Source: Motacilla alba alba
Taxonomy: Eukaryota; Chordata; Aves; Passeriformes; Motacillidae
Assembly: GCF_015832195.1 (NCBI RefSeq)
Contig: NC_052017.1
Location: 49,739,652 to 49,803,651, forward strand
DNA length: 64,000 nucleotides
Direction: 5' to 3'
Shown: positions 37,210 to 51,466 of the stretch, piece after piece
Numbering within the stretch: the stretch's first letter is position 1
Layout: every line of letters starts with the position of its first letter
Program-made: the position numbers and the translations under genes
The notes under the pieces: generated by a model
Database searches by the model: none
What the model was told of the DNA's origin: nothing
Seen by the model: the letters and a program-made list of their open reading frames with translations, nothing else

Positions 37210-38966
37210 TGGCTTTACTTTTGTAGTTTAAGTCCACAATTCCTTTTTCAAGAAATCATGTCAGTCCATGTATACAGAAGTTCAATAAAAATAAATATTC
37301 TCTCAAAATATCTATCTCATCTTGTTGGTAGCATTATCTTGATAATACAACTTTAAATAGCAAGGCAACAGAGCAGAGGAGACCCATTGCTACATCCTAT
37401 CTAACTTTGTTATCAGCAACTTTTGTCTGTGTTGAGAAGTGCTAAGTAGTGAGGTCCTTGTAGCACGTGTGATTGAAAACTAGCCTTGAACATAATGACT
37501 CAAACAATACTTAGATAAATTACCCAGACAGGTGGCAGATGACTATTCATATAATTTCTAGGCTCTGTCACATCACATACCCTGAATTCTGAATTTTTTC
37601 TTCCCTCTATTTTGCCTTTTTACTTGAATATTTTGAAAGGAGAATTTGAAATGCAAGTGAAAAACTGGAAATGTAATACATTTCCTGTATTCCTGAGAAA
37701 TAAAGATAATTGTATTATTTTAGTAATAACGTTACTAAAATATTGTAGTCAGAGATCAGGTGTGAAATGACAACAACCATATATACAGAAACATACAAAA
37801 TCACATTATTTGCATTTCACTCTTCATTTTCTCACCACCAGAAATCAATGTGCATCTATACAGTACCAGTTACAACCAGGTCCTATTTCTGTATGTCCAT
37901 GTGTGATATATTTAATTTCCTTGCTGGCAATCTGCAGAAGTTAACACTCACAAAGCTGTGATTTTTAGGTAAGAATGTGTCGGGCACATTCAGTAAGCAG
38001 GAATATTTTGGCAAATTTTGATGTTCACTTTAATATTCACAAAAGAAAAGAACCAAATTAAGTCCAGGTCTAATCTGGGAGACACCCATGGGAATATATG
38101 CACTCCATTTGACTTCACATACCTGCATGACAGGAGTAAAAAGGAGGGACAAAGTGAGACAAAGACTCAATCAACTGTAGAATCAATCAAGAATCAATCA
38201 ACTGTATGTATAGCAATCATTAGAAGATGGTAATTCTCTAGGTTTGATTGTGGAGTACATCTGAGCAAAATGCATCTCCAGAAAGAAATCTGATTAACCA
38301 ATCCTTAGTGTTTAACACTGAAATCCAAGGACACTCTAGCACAGTGAAGAAATGTCACCAGACGCCTTTCTTTAAGACAACAAGGGCAGAGAAAGGCAGT
38401 AATTGATAGCACCTATAAGAACAGAAAGTCAGAAATTTCTTTACCTGGTATGCAGTTTAGAATGATCATATCATAATGTTTAAATTACTTTGCTTTCTGT
38501 TATCCAGAGAACAGACATATGAACTCTTCCAAAAGAGTCAACTTATCTTATATTTAAAGAGAAGTTAACATATTTTGGAAAGTTAGGTTCAGCTTTTAAT
38601 TAATTTAAGTGCTTTCACTTAAACCATGAAGACAGTGAAGGCTTCTGTGATTCACAGGCACTCAGAGCTTTCTAAAAACTGAAAGCTTCCTTACCAGACA
38701 TGCACACATGCTTGTACCCTCTCATAGTATAGGGAAACTGCACTCAAAAAGTTCATTTATCGTCAGAGGTCTTTCAAAGATCCATTTTAGAATGAAGACA
38801 GGTGTTCATAACTGGAAAATACTGAAAATATGTACAGAATTATGGCAGTGTCAGTCTTCAGGAAAGAGAAGAGAGCTTTGTCAGGATGCATTTTTATAAG
38901 TCATGTCAACTAGATTGCACTGAATTGATCTGATTGGTAATCATAGAAAGCAGCTACTTATATAAT

Positions 38967-38992
38967 TTTGATAGACATTGAAGTCTATCAAA
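38967..38992 (+). repeat. Perfect 10-bp inverted repeat
   Basis: TTTGATAGAC (38967-38976) and GTCTATCAAA (38983-38992) flank a 6-base loop. Confidence 0.8.
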
Positions 38993-40151
38993 TAAGGCAT
39001 TATAGGCAAAATACTGGATAGCAATGATCCCAAATAAAAATCAAATTTAATTATAAGAACAATAAACACAGTGATATGGATGAAGAGGTACAATCTTCTC
39101 ATTTGTAAGCCCACCAGAGCTATCAAAGCTACCACTTCTGATTTATAAGCAGAACCTGCTTTTTTACTACATCACTGCATTCTTAACTCATGTTATCATG
39201 AGGTAAGAAGTCACACCATCCAATTCTGTCACTGAATTCACAAATATTCTGATACACACAACATGAGGAACACTTGGCTGGAGAGTTAGAGGCAGATTTT
39301 CCACAGACAGCAGAAAATGCAGTAAAAGAGTAGGATAGCTACTAATCAAGAGAAGAAAAACCCTGGAAAACAATGTAATTACTTAAAAACTACAAACTTA
39401 CCTGAATCAACTTCCCCAATTTAGTAATGTAATTTTAACCATGTGTTCTGACAAACATAGTTAACTACAGCAAAACCTCAAAACAATCTAATTTACTACA
39501 ATATTGCCTTTTCATATAATAGTGAAATCAGAATTGTATATATAGAATACAAACATCAGCTTTTAGAGAAAATTGAGCAGAGATGTTTCCTACATTTTTT
39601 CCCAACTCTACTGCCTTCACAAATATTTGCAAGGCAGAAAAGCTACAGGCAGTGTTTGCCTTGAAAGTATTCAAATTATTGAATACGGATTTCTATGGCA
39701 ATACTGCCACCCAAAACATTACTCATATTCCTCTTTTTGACAGGAGCAGCTTTTAAATTCAGTGCACAGATGTACACCCAATGTACATTTGCACTTATTT
39801 ATTGTGTCCCTTCTCCCTTCCATTCTCTATTTCCAGTAAATTAGAAGGACATGATATTTCTCAATCTTTCAAGGGGAAAGATTGGACTTTGGACTTAGCA
39901 AGTCAGATAATAGGGGAAATGGGATTTATAGTGTTTTAAGATGTTTGATAAATGAATGGAAGAAATCACATGGCAGATTACTGTGATTTTCAACTAATAA
40001 ATCAAGGTTTCAATATGAGATTTGGTGTATAAATGTTTGATATTTCTAAGTGCAATTGAAAAAGGAGGATTGCTGTATGTTCATCATGTTTTTACCATAC
40101 TTCTATTGCACTAATTCTGTGATTCAGACTTCTGAAGGGCATATTTCGTGG

Positions 40152-40231
40152 CTTTTTTGGTGTTTTTGTTTGGTTGGTTGGTTGGTTTGGGGTTTTTTGT
40201 TTGTTTTTGGTTTGGTTTGGTTTCCTTTTTT
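40152..40231 (+). repeat. T/G-rich tract with (GGTT)n and (TTTGG)n
   Basis: The tract includes GGTTGGTTGGTTGG at about 40172-40185, then a GGGG run and three TTTGG-type units. On the CNTNAP2 sense strand it is C/A-rich. It carries no gene. Confidence 0.85.
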
Positions 40232-41593
40232 TAATTCTTGATGTAGCATTAACCTTTTGATATATTTTCACCCTTTTGTAAAGCACTGAATTGCCACAGC
40301 AAGACTGAATCTGACATAAGGAAGAGCAGTGCTCCCAGAGGTTTTAATTCTTGAGTGACTCCCCTTGACCTGCTCATTTAGCATGCTCAGCTAACTGAAG
40401 TGGCAGATATTTCTGGAGAGGCTCAAGGTATTGCTCTGTACCTGGGTGCATAGGAAATTTCAAACATAACAGTGGCTCCCGCAGGATTAGACTATTGGTG
40501 CTGCCGCATTAACTTTTCAATTCTTTTCCTGTAGTTACGAATATTCAGAGGCTTTTTTAATTTTCCCTGTGATCAAAAGTCAGGCTTAGGGTGCTTGTGA
40601 TAGGAGGGTGCATGTAGAAAAAATGTCCCAAAATCCATTGGTTTAAATATCTACTTTATGGATTGAGCGAAACAGAAGACACTAACTTTTCAACCTTATG
40701 CTTCTAAGCCATGTCTCAGATATAGTATTTGAAAATGCAGGGAATGTTCAACAAAAAATATACCTTTTAATGGCTTAAATTTTTCCTTCCATTCAGAACC
40801 ACAGTATGTTGATCAAAAAGGCTAAAATTTATGCTTCTGTGAACTTAAATACCTTTAGCAAAATTAGCAGAGCATGGGGGAAGTTTTCAAGGTGAATTTT
40901 AACATTGTAGCTTTGGAGCTGTGTCTTGGCAACTCATAAAACTTAGGAAAACATGGCTAACATTTTTGCTGATTGTGCTAGATGGCAAAAAATGACCAGT
41001 TATATCCCTTTTCTTCTCTGGCATTCTACTAGCAGTTCTTTGATAGAGCAAAACATGGTAAAATATGCAAAAAATATAATTTTAAATAAATTTCCATAAT
41101 TAAGTTTGATTACTTCTATTTCCAAATAACTGCAGATGTTTTGTTTCCTAATTAACACTGGGAATTTGACACTGGCACTGACTGTGCTGTCTCTTCCGGG
41201 AGGAAATTGTGTACTTTTGCCCACTAACTTGAGTATGTAAAGAATGTCAACAGGCACATCCAATCTGTTAGCCACATTCCTAGGTTGCTCTTTTTATTAA
41301 GTTCCTTCCCTCAGGAGTCTATACTGCAACTACTGTAAAATTATATAGAAAAGGTTTTAAACCATGCAGACTTCTGACTTGACACTAGTATTGAATTCTA
41401 ACACTGTATATTTAAAAATGTCATTCAAAATATTGTTTAATGATTAGGTCCAAGGGAGGGAAGAAAAGTCACAATATGAACAGTTAATTAAAATAATTAC
41501 TCCAATAAAAATTGTAATATTACTCTTAGGATAAATATTATGTTCTGCTTTATCTGGATTGCTTTATTTCAATATATTTCACAGGATGGTGAT

Positions 41594-41620
41594 AGCAGAC
41601 ATCATTGTGGGATGTCTGCT
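41594..41620 (+). repeat. Perfect 10-bp inverted repeat
   Basis: AGCAGACATC (41594-41603) and GATGTCTGCT (41611-41620) flank a 7-base loop. Confidence 0.8.
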
Positions 41621-44600
41621 GACTGGAATAAATATTGAATCTGTGCCTGTGTCCTTACACGGGCAAGTCTTGAAACTTCTGATATCTGTTAGCAAACATG
41701 GGAATTGCTAAGAGTAAAGCAAAACTTCTAGCCTTTCAAAAGTTTTTTGCTCAACTTACCTTTTCCATAACCTGTCAACTTTCTGTTCTGGCATTTTCTA
41801 CATAAGCACTGGCAAATTATACTGGCAAGGTGTGTGCATAGTTGCATTTAAGGGCATTTGCACCCTGGGTCAGAAATGCATCTCTAGCATATTTGGTGTC
41901 TAATTACTTGTGCATTATTACCCTAATTTGTGGAACTCTGAGTTCTTGGAAACAATTTTCATATCTCTTGTCTGCTTTAGACATTCTGCCGAAAGTTTGT
42001 CTTTCAAGCTCTTTTTTGAATAATTTGTACTAATTAGTCATGTTTACATATTTTCATAAAGAGTACACTATCAAGGAAAAGAACTGATCTGTAAAAAGGA
42101 AACCTATACTGACATTGCACCTTTGGTTAGAGTTAATTGGCCTAGTACATTAACTTTAGCAGAGGAATATCTGTTTACCATGTGAGAGCTTGCTTCTTTC
42201 TCCTCTAGTTAGAAAGCTTATGCTGACTTCTGATTACAATTGACACTAAATTATGAAGAATTTACATGGTGATAAGAACTACTCCCTTATGCTCTTTGGT
42301 AATGTGAATAGCAAGTGATGTAGGAATTAATAAGAATTTTAGAAATAAAGGTCCTTCTCAAATTTAACATCATTCAAGGTTTTATTACAGATAATTTTGT
42401 AAGGATTTACCCTATGAAGAGATAGATGGAATTCTTGTTTTCAGATGAGATACTCTGTCCTGAGACTCACATTAAATCTAGGAACAGAATGATTAAAAGT
42501 AAGCAGCTTTGATCTGAATACATTTGACACTATCTTATTAAGTTTGGCAGAATCTGAACTTTAGAAGTGTCTCTAGTTGTCCAGAAACACAGCTGTTTGA
42601 TTGACATCATGCTACAAGTAGAGTACCCTGCATATAAATGAATAGACCTGACTGGAGATTAGGCCCCTGAGCACACGAGAAAGCAATCACCAAAGTGTCA
42701 TAGTCTCTTATTAAGGCATGCATAATGTGCTACCATACCCAGGTCACCTGCAAAGACACTGCATGTTATTAAAAATAAAAAGTACTGAAACCTTTCTCCC
42801 ACTACTATGAATCTCCACTAGTCAGATATACAGGGTTTTCTCCCATTTCCATTATAATGTATTCATTCACCATTCTTTGAAGCCCCCACTTTCCTATGTG
42901 TATATTTAATCTTTCCCCTTTTTGCAAATTCTCCACTTCCAGTTTTTCACTTCATTTTCTGCCACAATCTCGCTTTCTACCCACCTGTATCTTTCTTCAT
43001 TGCTTTGTCAAGCATCTAATTCCCATGGTTCATTGATACCTTTCCCTTTTGTTTGTTATTTCTCCTTTTGTCTAATATCAACCTTTACCTTTTTTTTAAT
43101 TTTTTTTCCAACTTTCATATTCCTGTACCAATATAAAAACAAGCATATGGTCTCTAGGACCAGAGTAGTTTCTCAGGAAAAAATGTATGAGCACAGGGTG
43201 ATGCATCCAGTGATATAATCCCCTAAATTCCTGTGCTGTGCAATTAAGTGACTACCCTGAACCAGATTGCCCATCCTATTTGTATTTATTAGTGTTGATG
43301 GACTTTTCTTCTGCAAAGTGATGAAACTGATCTCTGAAGGCAACTACACTGGTCTCATCTGCAGCCGAGTTTTGCATTTGAATATACTCACATTCAATTC
43401 ACACGTGCTGATAATGCTTGGCTTGTGAGAAACACTGAATAGTCATTTCCTCTGCACGTTTTCCTTGCCATTTATGACTGCAAAACCAGATCACATCCTT
43501 CCTCCTCCAAGAGCAAGATGAGGAGCCTTTTTTGTTCTTAATCTCTTCTCATACAGAAGTCTTTATCTGCTTTATCACACTTTTCATAAGCCTTTTCTAC
43601 TTCTAATACATCTTTCTGAGATGAGTTGATCATATCAAAATGGACACAACATTCACAAGGTGGGGGGACATCATTCATTTATATAAAGGTACTAGCTCCC
43701 ATTTTTATTCCTTGTCAGCTCAATTCCTTTAAGAACCCGTGATAAGGAACTTAGTCTAAGCTTTTTTTTTGATATTCAGATATATCAGCTGGCCTGCAGT
43801 TTATCCATATGTTTACTGAGTGCTATGAACAGCTGTGAGCCCTCTACAAGAACCACATAGATGCTTTATTTTCTTGCATAAATTACTTGTACACTTGATC
43901 AGATTTTTATTAACTTGCTTCAGAAATCCGATTTATTCTCAGCTCAGACTCTTCCTGTTATCCTTTAATAAGTGATGCCACTTTTCCCAGCTTCAATACT
44001 TCTAGAATCTGAGTTGAAATAAAAGGTAAGTAATCAGTTAATAGTAACTTATTTTTCATATTTGACTGCATTTTGAACTCTCTGGTGAAGGCTATCTAGT
44101 TCTGTCAACATTTCTTCACTTAGGTACTCAAAATGTGCCTCCACTGCAACAACTGGGTATTGCTGGATCTCTCAGTTCCTCCTTGATTTAAAACAACCCT
44201 TCTGGTTGATGCATATCCACACTTCTATCTTTTTGCTTGTTATCTGACAGATTCTAGGATGAAATCTGAGTTCTGTTAGCCCAGCTGCTGTCTAAGTCTC
44301 CTGAGTCCCAGGTATCTCCAGGCCAGAGATGCATCAGAATACATGAAAGTTTCTTATCTTACCAATATTAATTTATTCCCTTTGATGATAAAAGAGGATA
44401 CTCTCTCATTCATTTACTATAAAAATACCCCAGAAGAAAATATTTAGCCAGTTTACAATGTACAGTCCAAAAAAAGTTCTGTAAAATGATGTTGGTTTGA
44501 GTTTTACGTTTAAAATATTAGAATTTTTTAGTCAGACAACTTTACTGTAGACAAAACAGATAATGGCCAAATTTACAATGTTATATTTTAGCAGTATTTT

Positions 44601-45291
44601 TCACTTAAGGTCCATGCTAAGAATGAGAGAGGAAAAAAAGAAAGCCACAGGTAAATACAACTAAAATATGGATAAAATGACTTTTAGCTATACAAGGACT
44701 TTGGTTTTCCTATTATGCAAGCATTTAGGTTTCTTTAAAAGCACCCCACAACAGCTATAATTTCTTTTTAATCCCATTCAAACTTTCATTTTTAAAAGTG
44801 TATTGGTTGTCTAATATTAACCTATAGAGTGAAGACAAAAATAGAGCTCATTTAGGGTTCAGTTCTTTTTCTGCTCTAGAAACAAAGAGACTCGGGCTTT
44901 TGAAACACAGCAAGGAACCAAATTTTTGTCATTTCTTTTAGTGCTGTAGGTGCTCATGACACTGTAGTGGCAGAGGTAAACAAATCTTTGGCTTCCACTA
45001 AAATGCAGATAGATAAACAGAATGCAATAATGCATGCCTTGTGCCATGTGATGTGTGTCCATCAGTGTGAACATCATAACTTTCATTTTGAACCGAAACT
45101 ACAAGAGAGACGCCAGCAGTGGCTGAAGGTTTCAGGTTTGCAAAACTGTCATGGTCAAGGACATCAATCTGGAAGCCTTGGCAACTGGACTTAGTCTTAA
45201 AAAACAAGGTCATTTCAAATGGAAATTAACGTCATTAAATTGTAACTACATTACTGCTATTTTCCCTTCAATCCTTTTTCTATAGTTGCCC

Positions 45292-45320
45292 TTAATGCAT
45301 TAAAGGAAGAGCCTTTAATG
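45292..45320 (+). repeat. Overlapping palindrome and hairpin
   Basis: The 12-bp palindrome TTAATGCATTAA (45292-45303) overlaps a hairpin with arms CATTAAAGG (45298-45306) and CCTTTAATG (45312-45320), so two alternative foldbacks share bases. Confidence 0.8.
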
Positions 45321-46939
45321 TAAGATCTTCCTGGAAATGGCTTTGAGTCTGTTTACCTAATAATACAGAACCATTTAGATTTTGCTGTAAATTCATAGCA
45401 AATTGTTTCAGAGAATGAACACATAGTTCAATTATCATTGACATTTTTGGGAAAATGTCATATTTCAGTTTCTAATTAATCTGTTAAATCTGCATATTCT
45501 ATATAAGGTATACATATTGTATTTTATACAGTATGTGTTCAAGTTTGCTTCCAGTGAGCAAAGCAAAAAGGCTTTGATGTTTATACTACTTCAGTGACAC
45601 CAAAAATAGCATGGCTTTTATTTTCAGTCTTGGCATAGTTTGTAAATAAAATATTTGTGTTGATGTTGAATCATACATGAGAAGGTACTTGAATGTAGAG
45701 GTCTCTTTCTGGGCTGGACATCTCAAATGCTGACTAGCTTGCATTTTGTTCTATTATAATAGCTTAAAAAAGCTTCTATCAAGTGGGAACAGTTAAAAGA
45801 TAAACTGAGTTCATCATGCCCAGTGACTAGTTCATAACTGTAAGAAGCATGAAGGTTTAATAGCTACCTTAAATATACTTCTTCACAAGCCTTTGATTTC
45901 GGAAGGCAGTTTACTAATGCAGGTATCTGCCAGGTCAGTTTGAGAGTGAAAAACCTTTTCAGACAACTTGAAATAGCTTAGTAGCACTGTGCCACTCAAA
46001 ACTCTTACTAAACATAAGACTCATTGTGCTTCTGTGACCTTGAAATGTAGGCGACTCTTCTAAATGCATTTTGACAAAGTTGCAAAGAAGGACAGATTGC
46101 AGGAAACATTACTACTGGCAACTGTGACCTTGATAGCATGAGGAAGCAGAGGAAGGGAAAGGAAACGAAAAAATATCCAGTGGCATTGGGCTTAAAAAGA
46201 GGCTGGACCCATTGCATCCACTGATTGGCTGTGCAACAGTCTGAGCCACCACCTTATCTTCTGTAAACATATGCTTCCCTGTCATTATTCTTGAATACAA
46301 CAGGGAAATTTTTTTCTGAATAGTATTTAATTGAATCTATAATGTTTTCTTCACAAGTTCTATTACTTTGAAAATTGAAAATCTGCAGGGGAATGTTCCT
46401 TGTTTTAGAGACAGAGGAGGGAATTGCTGTTGCAATGACCAAACCAAGCCACTGACTTAAAAGAATTATTTCATATTCAAGTAAGCTAAATGCAAAAATC
46501 TAGAGACGTTATTCTGAGTATGCAGTTTCCAGTGAAGTCTTTAAATCATCTCACCAACAACGATTTACACAGAAGCCAAAGCTTAAAGTCTTTTATTAGG
46601 TAAAGGTTTTACTGACTCCAAGGACCTAAGAAACAGTTTAATATTGACAATGCCTTTCTGGAAATACAGTGCAGTTTGATTTTGGAACACTCTTAGGAGA
46701 ATGTCTTAGTCAGACATTCAGGGATCACTATTTGCATTTCACTACCATTACAGTATTCATTCTGCAGCATCAGTGCAGAAAAAAATTCACAAAAGATAAG
46801 CAATGAAAAACACAGTAATAACATTTTCTATCTTTGAAACCAAGTCTTCCACTGACTTTAGACCGGTCATATTGTAAAAATAAACTAGTAATCCCACGAC
46901 TTATTTAACTTGAATTTAACACTGATGTAAGCAGGGAAG

Positions 46940-46996
46940 ATAAGACCACATGACCTCAAAAGGCCACTTCCAATGAAATTATTCTATGATTTTATG
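46940..46996 (+). mobile_element. Very short CR1 3'-terminal remnant
   Basis: GATGACCT-like ATGACCTCAAAAGG, then CCACTTCCAATGAAATTATT and CTATGATTTTATG follow the order of the CR1 3' terminus, including the ATTCTATG terminal 8-mer and a degenerate second copy. Only about 57 bases remain, so this is a heavily 5'-truncated copy in the plus orientation. Confidence 0.8.
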
Positions 46997-49900
46997 CACA
47001 AATTGAACTTTATCATGCAAGTTCTGAATTTGGAATGCCTGAGAAGATGCAGATTCAGATGATATAAGGTAGCACAATCTGGTGATGAAATGGATCAATC
47101 AGCAATAACAAACAAATAAAACCTGGAATCCAACATTCAGCAATGGAAGAAATACTGGATATTAGAATCTATTGCAAATTACTTAAAAGTTCTAGTAATA
47201 AACATTAGTTTTCTGTCTTCTTTGAGGAACACTACTTACTGAAATGTTTCTTATTATAAAAGCTTACACATCCGTATTTATTATTTTTCAGTAATAGATG
47301 ATCAGCTTTTGGCTTTGATTTTTTTGGGAAATGTGCAGGTGTCAGTTTCTTGATTCTTTTACTGTCAGTTATCATGAACAGGCCCTTAATGCTTAGCCAA
47401 TCTCCAATTTGACTAGTTAACAGCAATTAGGTGCATCTTTGGGGAGTGAGGACTCAGAATATGTTCCTTCCCTAAAATTCTTAAGTCAAAATTCCAGATT
47501 ACTTTTGTGACAACAATAATGACAGAAGGACAGCAAATTTAACCCTATCCCTTTTCATTGCTGAAGAAATACACCATTGGACGGCAAACTTTAAAATTTT
47601 TGACTGGCTGGCAACATCAAGAATTTTGAAAAACTGGAAAACATACTTCAACCACTCATCACCTTATTTTCATCTCTGCCTGACCACATTAATCTATTTA
47701 TATATGCATAGAAAATTTAAATATATTCTATTTGTGTAATTTTGATTTATGTTTATTGAATTCTTAATCACATCCATACACACTAAGACCAAATTTGTTG
47801 CTACTGGAACAAGCTTATATGTTAGATATGAAGCAAACTTCAGTTTTCTGTATTTGAAATCAAACTTTGGTTGAGAAATACATAATTAACACTCATTGCT
47901 AACATTTGCATTATTACATTGCAAAAAGTTTGACAAAAATACCCTATCACCAAAGCAGGACGTTGAATTACTCCTAAATCTTTAGGAAGATACTTCTTCC
48001 TCTAGAGAGAGATCAAAATCCTACTTCAATATGGTCTTTCTGCCTCCTTTGTTTTCCCATGTGTGCTCAACCTGAAGTCACCATACCTTGGGTTTCAATC
48101 TGAAAGAATCAGACAGGTTTAAATTATATTCTCAAGCAGAAATTCCTTCTGCCCTTTTGGAATAGTTATGTTGACAGGCCGAGATACCTAACAGAAATCA
48201 TTACTGTCCAATTAGTTGGGTGCACAATGCTTTCTGTGTGTTTGCTATTGTTTCCAGCTGTTGCAAATAGGGAGGAATTTGTAGTATTGGAACAAAGAAA
48301 TCTGACCGACTCCTTTGGAAATTGTTGTCATTTGATCAAACTAAAACAAATATAGAATTAGATACTAATAACCAGCAGGAAAAAGTGACAAAAAACTTAA
48401 AAATCCCACTATTTTTTAATCCATGGCCATTATTTTATCAGGAAATATTTTCTTGATAATTGAAGTGCTTTAACCAACTAAATGATACCAACCATCAGCA
48501 AACAGTTTAAAACTGTTACACATTTTTACTATGCTACTTAGTCTTGGCACTACAATTTATCATGAGGCTATCAACAAAAAAAGAAACAATCTACTTTGTT
48601 TACAGGGTCTCTAGCTAGTACTCTGTTAATGTCTGCAGCAAAAATCAAAACCACAAGGCCTTCTTTGTGGTTTGGATTTCATTTTGAACTCAGTCCATGC
48701 CCAGTGCAAGATCTGCTTCAAGTCTAAAACCTTTAAAGTAAGTTGAAGATCAATATTGTGCTAACAGAAATAAATTTAATGGTTTTACTTCAAAATCATA
48801 TAAATCCACTGGTATTGGTCAGAAGCTAACAGAAGACCATTTTTGGAACTCTAAGAAATCATGCATGCAGCCCTTTTCTGAGTTAGATTTTCACCTGATT
48901 TAAATTAGTGTAATGAATCCAGATAAGATTTGGGAATGCCAAGCATTTATTCAAAATTTCAGAATCTTATCATCAATAATTTTAATGCTAATGATTATTT
49001 TTAAAAGCCATAATCAATGGACTTCCAGTTTACAGACAGATGAATCATGAGATATTAAGGCTGATTATCTCTCATTAGGGTGTTTATCTGAACTGAAAAT
49101 ATCTGAATGAACATACAAATTTTGCAAAAGTAAGCTGATTTAGTAGTCTGTTATAGTGAGATGATTGCCCTTAAGCCCTGCTTAAAAGGGATGCTTACAA
49201 ATAAAATCAAGTAATTTTCTTACATTTCCTTGCATATTAAAGCTAAATAACTTGAATTCATGTTAAGAACAGTATGATTGAAAAACCTCCACCTCATACA
49301 ATTTGACCTACAAATTTTAATTTGTAATTAATTACAGATGATCTAGGGGATAGAGTTACACAAACAGAGGTTGGGCACACTTCTAGATGCAGTCTGACCA
49401 CAGAACTTTCCTTAATTTGAGTATTTCATACATGAAATTGTTGGCAGATCACAAGTTCACCTTAAAGTGAAGATTAGAAAGATTTACTGTAGGCTTCAGA
49501 ACTACTTTAAGGAAATCACTAGGAAAGGAAGATTTCAGATCACCTCCAGATATAGATTTTGCTCTACACTGTATTAGATAAATGCTGAAATATTGCTCTA
49601 CTGAAATGTGTGCACATAGCTTTATTATCCTAATTGATCTCTTGGTTTTAGACTATTTTGTATTATTATTTTTACACATTAATTGAAGCCCAACTGACTG
49701 CTTAGGGATTGGAGACTGTTATTCAATCAGTTATATGATTCTTTTATGGATTTTATCAATAGAAAATAAATAATCTTTTATTTTTAGTTTTAAACACAAC
49801 AGGATTTCCAATTGCATTTCTGCATGTTATTAGAATGCAAAAAAACTGTTTTGAAGAGTTTAATTTATTTCTATTTCCCATTATCTTGCTGTTAGCATAA

Positions 49901-51428
49901 AGGGAAACAAAATAATTAAGATACACTGACCATTGAATTTAAACAAAATCAGAAGTAGAAAAAGTCAGTAACTTTAAAATGAAAAGCCCCTTTGGAGTTC
50001 ACACTGAGTGAGCCTTTCAAAGAGATACAGATTTTAGAATAAACTTTGAATTTGTGATACATATCTTTCTATGAACTTGTCTTATCAGGCTCGTTATCCC
50101 TCAAATGTCAGTATGTGCTTCTTCACTTAGATTTACTGTTATTGTGTAAGTAGTCCCTGAATTTTACCATATTCATAATTTGGTTACTCAATGAATTAAA
50201 GAAAAGTATAATTGCTATGATGACATCTTTTCCAACTAAGGCCTCTGGAGAGATGCCAGTTTTAACAAATATATTCCATAACACTCCCAGGTTTAGGGAT
50301 GGTGACTTACATTTCAATACAAAATAACCTAGTTTGTCCTTGAACTCTGAATGTCATAACAGTCACTCATAGGAATGTGCTACAAGGCTAATAAATAAGT
50401 GGAAGACCAGGCTACTGTGCATTCAAAAAAAATATTAAGCTCCAACAAACCTTTCTGCTGCATGAGAAATGTTAACCTCTAAACTCAAAATAAATACAAG
50501 TGACCCTGATGTATTTTATGTAAAGTGCTTTTTACCTGTCAGACAGATATTTAAGTCTTGTTCTTCGCCTAGAATTCCAGAATTCCCATGAAAAGACAGA
50601 ATAAAGACTACTCCTGGTAAGTAAAGAGGGAGTTTTAAGGAATAAGAAGAGAGAAGTGAAAGGAAAGGAAGTGGATGCCTTTTCCAAGAAAAGCAGAGAA
50701 GAACAGTGTCCTCTTAGCTCTGGTTATCTTACAGGGTTCTTGGATTTTTTAAATGCCTCTGACATGGCATCTATCCAACGTCAAAAATTTAGCAACACAA
50801 ATGACTAGGCTCCTTTTAGGCTTTCATTTTCAAACAGCTTTCTGAATAAGAGATGAAAAAAAAACATCATTGCCAAGAAACCCAGATCCCACACAGAGAG
50901 ATTTTACTAATGAGTCCTTATAGCCAGAGACACATGGTATCACATCTGGGGTAACAACACACAGCTGGCTAAACTTTGCAATGGAAAGTCATTAAAATAG
51001 GCAATTGAAAAAAAATTTTGCACTGATCCTTAATGTTATGCACCTTCACAGATCAGTGGCCAGTATGATGGCATAGGCTAGCACATGAACAAGTCTTAAA
51101 AGCCAAAGGACTGGCCTGAGCAACACAGAGTAACCAGCAATCCACATGGAAACAAGTGACTGGGATATCTAGCAACTCATGTGCTTAGTTATATATTTAC
51201 TTGCTTTCATCCCCCATGATGGAAGGGTTTATTTTATTTCAGAACTATTCACTAAGTAGTGTGTTGCCATACCAAATACTCAAAAAAAAACAACCCTAAA
51301 GGTAGCTACTCTTAACTACTTGTGAGGTAACCTCTAAATATTTTATTAGACAGAATTTTAGCCATACTTTTATCTGTTATAAATTAATTGTTTGAAATGT
51401 GTGGTACTGTATTTCTTTGTTTCTGTCT

Positions 51429-51466
51429 GAAAAAAGAAAGAAAAAAAGAAAAAAAAGAAAGGAAAG
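51429..51466 (+). repeat. A/G-rich low-complexity tract (GAAA-like)
   Basis: A purine-only stretch of AAAG and AAAAAG units. It gives a Lys/Arg-rich chance frame. Confidence 0.85.

Noticed and set aside
40092..40286. Lys/Pro/Thr/Asn-rich minus-strand frame
   Set aside because: It is produced by the (GGTT)n/(TTTGG)n tract and is not a protein.
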